DNA of 41,835 nucleotides from Deltaproteobacteria bacterium. GTDB taxonomy: Bacteria; Desulfobacterota_D; UBA1144; Nemesobacterales; Nemesobacteraceae. The stretch lies in assembly GCA_029262295.1 (NCBI GenBank), contig JAJCZR010000015.1, positions 1 to 41,835 on the forward strand, written 5' to 3'. The notes below the pieces were generated by a model. The model saw only the letters and a program-made list of their open reading frames with translations. It did not search any database and was not told where the DNA came from. Position 1 is the first letter of the stretch. Each line of letters opens with the position of its first letter. Position numbers and translations under genes: made by a program. Below, in pieces: positions 7,714 through 16,111 of the stretch.

Positions 7714-9522
7714 TTAAGTTCTCCTGAACATTTTTTCCAAAACATCATAAGATATTTCGCTAGCTATTGGCCTTCCATGAGGACAGGCATGAGGAAAATC
7801 ACATTTGTCGAGATCCCTGAAAAGATAAGCCACTTCGTCAGAAGAGAGCTTCTGATTAGCCCTTATTGAACTATGGCATGCTATTGTTGCACATACGAGA
7901 TCAAGACTTTGTTTTATGCTTTTGCCCTCACCAAAGTTATCTATCTCATTTAAAAGGTTTAAGAATATCTCTTTATAGGAACTATTCAAAAGAAAAGCAG
8001 CGACTGAGCGGAGCCTGAGTGTGTTTTTACCAAATATATCAAAATTAAAACCAAGCTTGTTAATATCATCGCTGAACTGCTGCGCAATGCTAAACTCCTG
8101 TGGTGTCATTTCCAAAACTTCCGGGAGCAATAGTTCCTGAGTTTGAATTATATTTTCTTCAATATATGCCTTTTTTATTTTTTCGAAATTAACCCTCTCG
8201 TGCGCTGCATGTTGATCAACAACAATCATTCCAGATTCTGTCTCACAAACAAGATAAAGTTTTCCAATCTGGCCAATAAATTTTAAATTGGAATGATAGT
8301 TTTTATTACCAACATCCTTTGAAATATCATTCTTGCTGCTTTCAACTGAACTATAATAATTTTTATTATTTTCAAGGGATTTTTCTTCAGAAAATTGTGC
8401 TTTATTATCTACTCTCGTCTCATAAAAACTTGTGAACCTGCCAGAGCTTGAATCTTCACCACCATATCCCGTTTTTGATTGCTGGTCTTGATAAAAGTTT
8501 TTCAAGGCATTCTCAGCCCTTTTTTTATAACCTTTTATCCATGGGGCCTCATTAAGCATAGTTTTTATGGAGTGTTTAATAGTCTCACCCACTACATACT
8601 GGTTTTGAAATTTAACCTCACTCTTAGTAGGGTGAACATTCACATCAACATCCTTTGGATCAACATAAATAAAAATTACCCCCTGCGGAAAACGGCCTTT
8701 CTCTATAAGGTTCCCGTATGAATCCATTACTGATCTGTTTATAAACCTGTCCCTAAGGGGCCTTGCATTAACATAAGTATAAAGCTTTTGCATTGATGTT
8801 CTATTCTCAAGCGGGCTTGAAAGATACCCCTCAACCTTAATACCTTGATTTTGAAATCCAATTTCAAAAAGCTCAGTGTTTGGGATTATTTGTAAAATTC
8901 TATCCTTTTGTGAATCCCTTGAAGGATAGTGGGATATTTGTCTCTCTTCAGAAAAAACTTCAAAAGATATATCAGGATTACTTATGGCCTGCCTTTGTAT
9001 TACTTCGTTAATTCTGAGAAGTTCGGTTTCGGGTTTTCTTAAAAACTTGAGCCTTGGCCTAGTATTAAAAAAAAGATTTTTAACTTCTATAGTTGTTCCC
9101 TGTGGGGCCCCTTTTTCTTTTACGCTTTTTATTACACCACCTTCAATCACAATCTCAGTTGCACCCTCACTATCTTTAAGCCTGCATACAAGAGTGAATC
9201 TTGATACACTGGCAATACTTGGAAGAGCTTCACCTCTAAAACCAAGTGTGTTTAGTGAAAAAAGGTCATCTACATCTTTTATCTTGCTTGTCGCATGACG
9301 CTCAAGGCTCATAAGGGCATCATCCCTTGACATTCCATAGCCATTATCAACCACCCTAATCAACCTTTTTCCACCCGATTTGAGGTAAACAGATATTTTT
9401 GAGGAACCAGCATCCACTGAGTTCTCGAGCAGCTCTTTCACTACGGATGCAGGCCGTTCAACAACCTCACCAGCTGAAATCTTTGAAACCAAAATGTCGG
9501 GAAGTATTCTTATTTTGCCCAT
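7714..9522 (-). CDS. mutL: DNA mismatch repair protein MutL (endonuclease type)
   Basis: A 602-residue protein. The N-terminal GHKL ATPase has ISAGEVVERPASVVKELLEN, DNGYGM, and the ATSKI and GFRGEAL motifs. A low-complexity Ser/Asn/Lys linker (about 340-410) leads to the C-terminal dimerisation domain. That domain carries the full endonuclease motif DQHAAHERVNFE (from Asp436) and CPHGRP (580-585), so this MutL should nick DNA itself, as in bacteria without MutH. MutS is not in the window. It is in the middle of the GYD - small membrane protein - mutL - gmhA run. Confidence 0.96.
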   Translation of the reverse strand: MGKIRILPDILVSKISAGEVVERPASVVKELLENSVDAGSSKISVYLKSGGKRLIRVVDNGYGMSRDDALMSLERHATSKIKDVDDLFSLNTLGFRGEALPSIASVSRFTLVCRLKDSEGATEIVIEGGVIKSVKEKGAPQGTTIEVKNLFFNTRPRLKFLRKPETELLRINEVIQRQAISNPDISFEVFSEERQISHYPSRDSQKDRILQIIPNTELFEIGFQNQGIKVEGYLSSPLENRTSMQKLYTYVNARPLRDRFINRSVMDSYGNLIEKGRFPQGVIFIYVDPKDVDVNVHPTKSEVKFQNQYVVGETIKHSIKTMLNEAPWIKGYKKRAENALKNFYQDQQSKTGYGGEDSSSGRFTSFYETRVDNKAQFSEEKSLENNKNYYSSVESSKNDISKDVGNKNYHSNLKFIGQIGKLYLVCETESGMIVVDQHAAHERVNFEKIKKAYIEENIIQTQELLLPEVLEMTPQEFSIAQQFSDDINKLGFNFDIFGKNTLRLRSVAAFLLNSSYKEIFLNLLNEIDNFGEGKSIKQSLDLVCATIACHSSIRANQKLSSDEVAYLFRDLDKCDFPHACPHGRPIASEISYDVLEKMFRRT

Positions 9523-9555
9523 AAAGCAGATCGGAAATATTAAATTTGAGGTGAA

Positions 9556-9714
9556 TTAAAATATCTTGCTGATTAGAAGGAAAAAAACAATTACAACTGG
9601 CACTATCACTGAAGCCACTGAAAGAATTGAGTAGATTGAGAGAGTTTTCTTTGCCTTTATACCAAAAACATCTTCAGACTGATTTTTAATAATATCTATA
9701 TATTTTCTAAACAT
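9556..9714 (-). CDS. Small single-pass membrane protein, 52 aa
   Basis: A 52-residue ORF from the ATG at 9714 to a TAA at 9556, lying in the gap between the GYD gene (16 bases upstream) and mutL (33 bases downstream). The N-terminal half is polar and basic (MFRKYIDIIKNQ, then GIKAKK). Residues 27-48 form one hydrophobic helix containing a proline (VIVPVVIVFFLL). The positive residues before the helix predict the N-terminus inside. Its SD is weak, so coupling to the GYD gene is likely. I do not recognise a family. The frame fits the gap exactly, without overlaps, which supports it being real. Confidence 0.6.
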   Translation of the reverse strand: MFRKYIDIIKNQSEDVFGIKAKKTLSIYSILSVASVIVPVVIVFFLLISKIF

Positions 9715-9730
9715 GGTTATTAGGTTTATC

Positions 9731-10063
9731 TTAATTTTTTTGCTGTTTTTTCATCTTCTCATCTTTCTCGGCTTTTACTTTTTTAAGTGAACCGATTAAT
9801 GAATCAACTTCAACTGCAGCAAGTGTTATAAGCTCAATTGTTCCTCTTGAGCAAAGGTCAACTGATATTTTACCAATAGTCTCATTATCAGGTGCTTCAA
9901 CAATATTCACAAAATCATACTCACCCAAAGTTGCATACTGCTCAAGTATACTCACACCAATTTTTTCAAGCTCTTTGGCTACTTCCCTTATTCTTTCAGG
10001 CCTTTCCTTGATTGTTATACGGCCTTCATGTGTTAATTTACTCAGCATTATATAAAGTGCCAT
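9731..10063 (-). CDS. GYD-domain protein
   Basis: A 110-residue protein of the GYD family, named for its Gly-Tyr-Asp motif, seen here as LGEYDFVNIVEAPD. The family is a ferredoxin-like alpha/beta fold of unknown biochemical role, often in stress- or metabolism-linked operons. The start MALYIMLSKLT is typical, and GGAG lies 7 bases before this ATG; an in-frame TTG at 10075 is less likely. The C-terminus is a Lys-rich tail. It is the first gene of the mutL-gmhA-yacG-efp-corA run. Confidence 0.8.
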   Translation of the reverse strand: MALYIMLSKLTHEGRITIKERPERIREVAKELEKIGVSILEQYATLGEYDFVNIVEAPDNETIGKISVDLCSRGTIELITLAAVEVDSLIGSLKKVKAEKDEKMKKQQKN

Positions 10064-10196
10064 TTTAAACTCCAAAATGAAAGTTGGGATTTATATACAT
10101 TTTTCCATACTATCTATCAAGTAACAAACAATAATGTTTCTGTTTAAAAAACTGGTAATGTATAATAAAACTTCAAATAATTTCCAAGAGGCCAAA

Positions 10197-11996
10197 ATGC
10201 TAAACTTACACTCTAAAATTTTAAACTACATTTCAATAATACTGCTTGTTTTTCTAACCGTACAAGCACAAAACGTATTTGGGGAAAGCAATAATGCAAA
10301 ACAAGACATTGTGGTTAAAGATTATACATGGAAGTCTTACGGACCTACCAGACCTGCAATCCTGAAAGACATCACGTTAAAAAACCTCAGCCTTACCGAT
10401 TACACAAACATTGAAATTGAAATAGATTTTTATTCAAAATCAGGCACTCCTCGTGGCTCTATAAGGGGAGTTGTGAAAGAAATTTTACCAGCAGGTAGTG
10501 AAGTAACCTACAACAATATCAAATTTGGGATTATGAATACCATTCTTGAAGACTCAACGGCAAAAGTTGTTAAAGCAAAAGAAGAAGGGGCTGGCCCAAT
10601 ATCTTTTGTGGGAAGATCAATTGTAATAAAAGAAGTTGAATTCGGTGAGGCCCAATTTGGAACTGAAGCTTTTATCAAGAAAATAACCCTTGAAAATAAA
10701 ACAGACATAAATTACAAGAATGTGAAAGTTAAGATCAGCGACCTTGGTGTGCAGGGGGCAAAAGTTGGTTATGAAGGATATGTTAATAAAATCAAAATAA
10801 ATAAAGTTATCCCTGCAAATTCAACTGTAACATTGGAGAATATAAATATTGGATTTACACACCCGGATTCAAAAGAAAAACTTGTGACAGTTTCTGAAGC
10901 GACGCCAGTATCAACTAAAGAGCTAAAATATTTATATGGAAAACAAAAAGATTCCGTAAAAATAACTCAAGGTGCACAGATTAGCGAAAAAGAGAAAAGA
11001 TTGTCTCTTGTCCAAAGATATAGACAATCGCTCAAAGAAAAAAATATCAAGGTTAACGACCCAGGCCAGCCCCAATCATCTTCTGATAAAAATGAAGATG
11101 GGGATATGAGTTTTTCTATTGTTGAAGAAGCAGAAGAAAAGGTCATTGCTAAAAAGGAAATAAAAGAAGAAATAAAGGTAGAGCCTCAACCTTCTCCTAA
11201 AGTTTCGGTTGAAAAGAAAATAGTTGAGGCAAAGAACAAAACCCCGGAAACAAAGCTTCCTGAGTTTGAAGAAAAAGTTGAAGACAATGAAGATGAATTC
11301 ATTTCCACTCTGCAGCCAATAGAAGCATCAGAGGAAATAGCAGTTGATACAACTGAAAACCAGAACGAACTTATCGAAGATTCACAAGAAAAAGAAGCAA
11401 ATATGGTTGAGATCGAGGAGACTCCACAAAGAGATATTGTTGTTAAAGAAGAAGTTGAAACTCCCGAGAAAATTGAGATACCCTCTGTAAACACTGAAGT
11501 TGCTTCTACATCAGATTTTTCAAATGATTCACCAGGTAGCCCTAACAGCAACTCATTATCAACAGATAGCGATGAAAGTTTTGGGAATGATACTGATAGT
11601 TCTGGAAGTGATATAACATTTAGTGATGATGAGGATCTCGAAACTGCATCAATAAGAGATTATAATGTTGCTTTCGATGACGAAGTGCCATTGCCAAAAC
11701 AAGACCTTGTTGTTAAACAATTCTCATGGGGAAGCGGAATTCCAGGAACACTTGGAAGATTAAGAAAACTTACACTTGAAAATATAAGCAGGATTGCCTA
11801 TACAGATATTGATATTCTGGTTGAATATTTTTCCCCAACTGGCATTCCTCTTGGTTCCAGCCAGTTTAAAATTACAGAGAAGGTTATTGCCCCGAATGAG
11901 ACTAAGGAGTTTAAGAATATAGATGTTGGTCTTGTGCAGCTAATACCAGATGAGTCTTATATAAAAATATCTGTAAGAAATGCTAAAGATATCTAG
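10197..11996 (+). CDS. Exported protein with three repeated beta-rich domains and an acidic linker
   Basis: I start at the ATG at 10197, which has AAGAGG 6 bases before it and gives a clean signal peptide (residues 1-29, ending QNVFG); an upstream in-frame ATG at 10134 would bury it. The 599-residue product has three copies of a ~95-residue domain at about 35-125, 138-235 and 500-597. Each begins QDIVVK-, RSIVIK- or QDLVVK-, continues with a [IL]TL[KE]N strand and a 'Y[TK][ND][IV]' strand, and ends in a 'P[A-]-[N/G]-' turn and an N-[IV]-x-[IV]-G strand. The layout resembles FxLYD-type beta domains. Copies 2 and 3 are separated by ~260 residues rich in Glu, Lys, Ser and Asp, without predicted fold, that include a stray RDIVVKEE. 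It probably acts in the periplasm or on the surface; the function is unknown. Confidence 0.7.
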   Translation: MLNLHSKILNYISIILLVFLTVQAQNVFGESNNAKQDIVVKDYTWKSYGPTRPAILKDITLKNLSLTDYTNIEIEIDFYSKSGTPRGSIRGVVKEILPAGSEVTYNNIKFGIMNTILEDSTAKVVKAKEEGAGPISFVGRSIVIKEVEFGEAQFGTEAFIKKITLENKTDINYKNVKVKISDLGVQGAKVGYEGYVNKIKINKVIPANSTVTLENINIGFTHPDSKEKLVTVSEATPVSTKELKYLYGKQKDSVKITQGAQISEKEKRLSLVQRYRQSLKEKNIKVNDPGQPQSSSDKNEDGDMSFSIVEEAEEKVIAKKEIKEEIKVEPQPSPKVSVEKKIVEAKNKTPETKLPEFEEKVEDNEDEFISTLQPIEASEEIAVDTTENQNELIEDSQEKEANMVEIEETPQRDIVVKEEVETPEKIEIPSVNTEVASTSDFSNDSPGSPNSNSLSTDSDESFGNDTDSSGSDITFSDDEDLETASIRDYNVAFDDEVPLPKQDLVVKQFSWGSGIPGTLGRLRKLTLENISRIAYTDIDILVEYFSPTGIPLGSSQFKITEKVIAPNETKEFKNIDVGLVQLIPDESYIKISVRNAKDI

Positions 11997-12229
11997 CCTG
12001 AAGAAGCCATATCGCCAGCTAATAGCTGAGTTGCTTCATCAATCACTTCATTAAGCCTGTCTTTGAACTCACTAATTCCGCCCAAAGGAATTACAATACA
12101 CGATCTTCCACCACTTAATTCAGTAATTCTTAGGTACTTTCCTTTATGATTTTCCTTTACATCAAAAAAGAATCTTTTTGACTCAATATCAATGTGTTTA
12201 CTTGTATGTTCTTTTTCGGGTCTTTCCAT
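11993..12229 (-). CDS. PUR-alpha-type nucleic-acid-binding protein, 78 aa
   Basis: A 78-residue single-domain protein. The core (residues 17-45) has KRFFFDVKENHKGKYLRITE and a following R-x-x-IVIP strand. This is the PUR repeat pattern found in eukaryotic Pur-alpha, Borrelia BpuR and Bacteroidetes DUF3276 proteins, which bind single-stranded DNA or RNA. The C-terminal helix (EFKDRLNEVIDEATQL) matches the dimerising helix of the fold. GGAGG lies 10 bases before the ATG. The stop overlaps the end of the convergent gene by 4 bases. It is probably a nucleoid or RNA-binding regulator; targets cannot be told. Confidence 0.72.
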   Translation of the reverse strand: MERPEKEHTSKHIDIESKRFFFDVKENHKGKYLRITELSGGRSCIVIPLGGISEFKDRLNEVIDEATQLLAGDMASSG

Positions 12230-12325
12230 TTTGCTCTACCTCCACCACTTACCTTGCCGCATGATTGAATTTATTGGGATGGAAATAATAACTCTAAAAA
12301 GAAAAAAAGCAAATCCCTAAAATCC

Positions 12326-12369
12326 TGTAAAAACTGGTGTTTTACATTTATTTAATTTAGAGATAATCT
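12326..12369 (+). promoter_or_regulatory. Candidate promoter with inverted repeat before the thioesterase gene
   Basis: TTTACA at 12341-12346 and TAATCT at 12364-12369 are 17 bases apart, a plausible sigma-70 pair. The -35 box is part of an inverted repeat, TGTAAAA (12326-12332) and TTTTACA (12340-12346), which could be an operator. The transcript would have a leader of only a few bases before the ATG at 12381, and no SD is seen there. Confidence 0.35.
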
Positions 12370-12380
12370 TCAAAAGTAAT

Positions 12381-12812
12381 ATGGCAAGAATAAGGATAGA
12401 CCTTCCATCAAAATACACATTTTCAACTGAAATCAGTGTTAGAATAAGCGATATAAACTATGGAGGGCATCTTGGCCACGAGACATTTCTCTCACTATGT
12501 CATGAAGCAAGGGTAAGGCTTCTTGCAAAGCATGATTTCTCCGAGATAGACATAGATGGTGCAGGATTGATAATGGCGGATGTAGGTGTAGTTTACAAAT
12601 CAGAATGTTTTTACGGTGACGTGGTTAAAGTCAGTATTGGGGTTGGGGATCACGGAAAAAGATCATTTGAATTTACCTACCTTCTAGAAAATAAAAAAAC
12701 CTCCACAGAAATTGCTAGGGCAAAGACAGGGCTTGTATTTTTTGATTATAAAAACAGAAAAACGGTGTCTATGCCAAAGACATTTAAAAATGTGTTTTTT
12801 AATAACAAGTAA
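12381..12812 (+). CDS. Hotdog-fold acyl-CoA thioesterase family protein
   Basis: A 143-residue 4HBT-type protein. The signature is ISDINYGGHLGHETFLSLCHEAR (residues 23-45), where the Asp/Asn-x-GGH stretch and the Glu on the following helix make up the usual active site. The later Y-x-x-E/F-x-GD-V strand (YKSECFYGDVVKV) is also typical. It hydrolyses an acyl-CoA or acyl-ACP, but the substrate cannot be read from the sequence. It diverges from the PUR-type gene and converges on degP with a 27-base AT-rich gap. Confidence 0.8.
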   Translation: MARIRIDLPSKYTFSTEISVRISDINYGGHLGHETFLSLCHEARVRLLAKHDFSEIDIDGAGLIMADVGVVYKSECFYGDVVKVSIGVGDHGKRSFEFTYLLENKKTSTEIARAKTGLVFFDYKNRKTVSMPKTFKNVFFNNK

Positions 12813-12839
12813 ACAAAAACTTAAAGTTTAAGGCACTAT

Positions 12840-14372
12840 TTAACCTTCTTCTTCCTGTTTCAGTTTGATCTTATAACCTAAATACCTTGTGGACTTTCCT
12901 CTTTGAAGCAAAAACAATGAAAGTTTTTCCTCAGGTACCTGCTCTACAAACTTATTAAACACTTCAACACTGGTAATATCTGTCTTATCAACTTTCAAGA
13001 TAATATCACCTGGTCTTAAACCTGCATCCCAGGCACCACTTCCTCTTTTAACATTTGTTATTATTACGCCGCTCTTCTTGTCAAGATTATATCTCTCAGA
13101 GATTTGTGGGGTAATATCTTTAACGATAATTTCTCTTTGTTCATCTTCGGTTTTTTCTTCTGATTTTTTAGCCTTTTCATCTTTTAGTTCACCAAGCTCA
13201 ACAGTAATATTAACAACCTTACCTTCTCTTAGAGCCTTTAAACTTTTGGATTCTCCGGGGGAAGCCACTCCCACCATTTTTGTAAGATCAGAAAACTCAT
13301 CAATCCTTGTTCCTTCAAATTCAACTACAATATCACCTCTTTTGAGGCCTGCTTTATCAGCTGGGCTGTCCGGGGTAACATCAGCAACCAATGCACCTTT
13401 GGTATCCTTAAGCCCAAGGCTCTCGGAAATTTCAGGTGTTATAGCCTGAATAAGTACGCCCAACCATCCTCTTGTAACCTTTCCCTCAGAAGTAAGCTGG
13501 GTAATAATATTTTCGGCAAGGTTAACTGGAATTGAAAATCCTATTCCCTGCCCTCTTGCAACAATTGCTGTGTTTACACCCACAACTTCTCCTTTTAAAT
13601 TAAAAAGTGGCCCACCACTGTTTCCAGGGTTAAGCGGGGCATCAGTCTGAATGAAATCATCATAAGCCCCAAGACCAAGTGATCTTCCCTTTGCACTTAC
13701 TATCCCGGCAGTCACCGTGTATCCAAGCCCAAAAGGGTTTCCTATTGCCATTACCCACTCACCAATTTTAAGATTGTCGGAGTTTCCTAAGACAACTGCT
13801 TCAAGATCCCCATCGGGTTCAATTTTTAGAACTGCAAGGTCTGTTTTTGGATCTTTACCCACAACTTTTGCTTCATATTTAGAGCCATCCTCCAATACAA
13901 CTTCCACATCCTCAGCCCTGTCAATCACATGATTATTAGTTACCACATATCCGTCTTTACTGACTATGAAACCAGAGCCAAGTCCCTGCCTTTTAAACTC
14001 TTTTTGGGGAGTATCTCCAAAAAACTTTTTAAAAAAATCTTCGAAAGGATCTTTATCTCCAAAAGGGGAGTTATTGGGAATCCCTGGAAATATACCTCTT
14101 TGCTTTACAACGCTTGTGGTGCTTATATTTACAACTGAAGGCTTTTGAGATTCAACAAGATCCGCAAATGATGGGAATTGCCCTTGCTGAGTGTAGGTTC
14201 CTTCTTTTTTGCTGCTTTTATTTAGCTCAATTGGAGATTTTTTCTCTTTTTCAGCGTCTTTTTCTATTTTTTCAGTTTTTTTAGTTTCAGGTTCGTTTTC
14301 ATCAATCTTTTTACAAGAAGTAAAATTCACAAAAAAACACAGTAGTAAAAGTGGTACAAAAAACTTCTTCAT
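12840..14372 (-). CDS. degP: DegP/HtrA-type periplasmic serine protease, probable lipoprotein
   Basis: A 510-residue Do-family protease/chaperone. I start at the ATG at 14372, which has a strong AGGAGG 7 bases upstream, not at the longer frame from 14432. The signal peptide ends at Cys20 (FTSC, a weak lipobox), so it may be membrane-anchored. A Lys/Glu-rich spacer follows. The trypsin-like domain has His148 (NNHVID), Asp178 (KTDLAVL) and Ser252 (GNSGGP), then two PDZ domains (about 290-380 and 410-505) separated by a charged linker. It degrades misfolded envelope proteins. It lies 93 bases after aroK, so it may have its own promoter. Confidence 0.93.
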   Translation of the reverse strand: MKKFFVPLLLLCFFVNFTSCKKIDENEPETKKTEKIEKDAEKEKKSPIELNKSSKKEGTYTQQGQFPSFADLVESQKPSVVNISTTSVVKQRGIFPGIPNNSPFGDKDPFEDFFKKFFGDTPQKEFKRQGLGSGFIVSKDGYVVTNNHVIDRAEDVEVVLEDGSKYEAKVVGKDPKTDLAVLKIEPDGDLEAVVLGNSDNLKIGEWVMAIGNPFGLGYTVTAGIVSAKGRSLGLGAYDDFIQTDAPLNPGNSGGPLFNLKGEVVGVNTAIVARGQGIGFSIPVNLAENIITQLTSEGKVTRGWLGVLIQAITPEISESLGLKDTKGALVADVTPDSPADKAGLKRGDIVVEFEGTRIDEFSDLTKMVGVASPGESKSLKALREGKVVNITVELGELKDEKAKKSEEKTEDEQREIIVKDITPQISERYNLDKKSGVIITNVKRGSGAWDAGLRPGDIILKVDKTDITSVEVFNKFVEQVPEEKLSLFLLQRGKSTRYLGYKIKLKQEEEG

Positions 14373-14465
14373 TAAAAAGCCTCCTGGCGAAATATTAAAG
14401 AAATAATATAGCCATGAAAAGTCCTTAAGCAAGAAATTAATACATTTAAAGGGAATAAATGGATT

Positions 14466-14990
14466 TTAAAGGGTTAAACTATCTACAATTTTACCTACAG
14501 TCTCATCCACTGATAAACCATCAGTATCAATAGTGATATCAGCTTTTCTATAAAACTTCTCCCTTAAAGTTAAAAGCTCTGAAGCCTTTTCAAATGCGTT
14601 TTCCACATTTAAAAGAGGCCTTTTAGAACCGCTCTTCACCCTTTTCCAGATACTGTCTATATTGGCATTCAAATAAACAACTTTGCCATTGGAGTTCATC
14701 AACTGCCAATTTTCATCTTTCAGGACAACTCCCCCGCCAGTTGAAATAACTGCGTTGTAACTTTTAGATGAAACACTTTCCAGTATTTTGGTTTCAGTAT
14801 CCCTGAAAAAATCTTCACCTTTATTCTTAAAAACATCTTTGATAGTAGATTTGCAAAAAGAGGCTATTTCTATATCAAGATCATAAAATGGTAGCCTCAG
14901 GTTTTTGGAAAGCACTTTTCCAATGGTTGTCTTGCCGGCACCCATAAAACCCACAAGATATATATTCTCTTTTTTTCTATGTTCACTCAC
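14466..14990 (-). CDS. aroK: Shikimate kinase
   Basis: A 174-residue P-loop kinase that phosphorylates shikimate for chorismate synthesis. The motifs are Walker A GFMGAGKTT (residues 14-22), the DLD shikimate motif, EDFFRDTE, STGGGVV and the lid RPLL. It starts with GTG, overlapping the ribE stop in GTGA, and has no SD, so translation is coupled. It is the last gene of the carB-greA-tonB-peptidase-lspA-ribE-aroK run. No other aro gene is in the window. Confidence 0.93.
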   Translation of the reverse strand: MSEHRKKENIYLVGFMGAGKTTIGKVLSKNLRLPFYDLDIEIASFCKSTIKDVFKNKGEDFFRDTETKILESVSSKSYNAVISTGGGVVLKDENWQLMNSNGKVVYLNANIDSIWKRVKSGSKRPLLNVENAFEKASELLTLREKFYRKADITIDTDGLSVDETVGKIVDSLTL

Positions 14991-15622
14991 AACTTTTTTA
15001 AAAGATCAAAAGATCTGTCGGCGTTTTTAACATATCCAACAACAAACTTCTCAACATATTTACCAATAATATCACACTCAATATTAACTTTATTTCCGGT
15101 CTTTATATCTGAGAAAATAGTTTCCTTTTGAGTATGAGGAATGATATTTACAGAGAATCTGTTACCCTCCACCAAATTAACGGTGAGGCTTACCCCATCA
15201 ACAGCTATTGACCCTTTTTGAATTACATACTTTGAAAGAGCTTTAGGTAGTGAAAACCATAATTCAACTGACCCGCCTTTCTTTAACACTGATTCTGTAA
15301 TGCCCAATCCATCTATATGGCCAGTTACCATATGTCCGCCCATTCTTTCACCAACTTTAAGTGACCTCTCAAGGTTTAACCTGCTTTCGGTGTTCAAATC
15401 ACCAAGATTGCTTTTGGAAAGGGTCTCGGCTGAGGCATCAACAGAGAAATCAGAACTTCCAATATCAACAACTGTAAGGCATGTGCCATTCACAGCTATA
15501 CTTTCCCCCATCACTATCTCAGAAGCATCAATTCTATCAACACCAATTGTAAAGCTGGCTTCTTTTGACTTTTTATTAATAGCCCTAACTTTACCGATGT
15601 CTTCAATTATTCCCGTGAACAT
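14987..15622 (-). CDS. ribE: Riboflavin synthase, alpha chain
   Basis: A 211-residue protein made of two lumazine-binding half domains, which dismutates two 6,7-dimethyl-8-ribityllumazine molecules to riboflavin. The N-terminal MFTGIIEDIGKV is the family start, with MGGHMVTGHIDG marking the end of the first half and a second GVSLTV segment. I use the ATG at 15622 (AAGGA upstream) rather than the longer frame to 15652. The gene begins inside the last 20 bases of lspA. The rest of the riboflavin pathway is outside the window, and no FMN riboswitch is visible. Confidence 0.93.
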   Translation of the reverse strand: MFTGIIEDIGKVRAINKKSKEASFTIGVDRIDASEIVMGESIAVNGTCLTVVDIGSSDFSVDASAETLSKSNLGDLNTESRLNLERSLKVGERMGGHMVTGHIDGLGITESVLKKGGSVELWFSLPKALSKYVIQKGSIAVDGVSLTVNLVEGNRFSVNIIPHTQKETIFSDIKTGNKVNIECDIIGKYVEKFVVGYVKNADRSFDLLKKL

Positions 15623-16109
15623 CTTTTTCCTTCTTGGTAAACAGTATTCCAAATATAAAAATTGAGATTGCCCCCACTGTTATTGCCGAATCAGCAATAT
15701 TGAAAGGAGGCCAGTTAAGAGAAGAGTTTCCAACCCAATGAAAATTAAGAAAGTCTGTCACATAACCAAGCCTGAACCTATCAATAGAATTGCCCAAAGC
15801 CCCACCCAGGATTAAACCCAGGCAAAACCTGATTATTTTTTCATTTTCATCTAGTTTTTGAAGAAATATAAAAACTGCCACTATAGCCAGGATCAAAACC
15901 AGTGCAAAAAATGGATACCTTATGCTATCAGGCATATCACGAAGCATTCCAAAGGCAACCCCTGTATTACGTATATTTGTAAAATCGAGGATTGGCAGAA
16001 TTTCAATCTTCGAGTAAAGTGGGATTTTCATTACAACAAGCCACTTTGTAAATTGGTCAAGGGCAACTACAATTAATGTTATCAATAATACAGGTAAATG
16101 TTTTTTCAT
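15603..16109 (-). CDS. lspA: Lipoprotein signal peptidase
   Basis: A 168-residue inner-membrane aspartyl protease with four transmembrane segments that removes signal peptides from diacylated prolipoproteins. The family blocks are all present: DQFTKW, NTGVAFG, GNSIDRFRLGYVTDF with catalytic Asp119, and FNIADSAI with Asp140. It starts 2 bases after the peptidase/TPR gene and its 3' end overlaps ribE by 20 bases. Likely clients in this window are the lipoproteins at 1116 and possibly DegP. Confidence 0.95.
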   Translation of the reverse strand: MKKHLPVLLITLIVVALDQFTKWLVVMKIPLYSKIEILPILDFTNIRNTGVAFGMLRDMPDSIRYPFFALVLILAIVAVFIFLQKLDENEKIIRFCLGLILGGALGNSIDRFRLGYVTDFLNFHWVGNSSLNWPPFNIADSAITVGAISIFIFGILFTKKEKDVHGNN

Positions 16110-16111
16110 AA

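Noticed and set aside
10134-10196. Upstream ATGs of the exported three-repeat protein
   Set aside because: They would put 21 polar residues before the signal peptide, and only the ATG at 10197 has a good SD.
12326-12346. TyrR box (TGTAAA-N6-TTTACA) before the thioesterase gene
   Set aside because: The arms are present but the spacing is nine, not six, and no aromatic amino-acid gene follows; kept only as an inverted repeat.
12813-12839. AAACTT/AAGTTT palindrome as a terminator between thioesterase and degP
   Set aside because: The arms are only A/T-rich, six bases long, with no U-run on either strand, so a stable intrinsic terminator is unlikely.
14373-14432. Longer N-terminus for DegP
   Set aside because: AGGAGG sits seven bases before the ATG at 14372, and the signal peptide begins there; the extra codons are non-coding leader.
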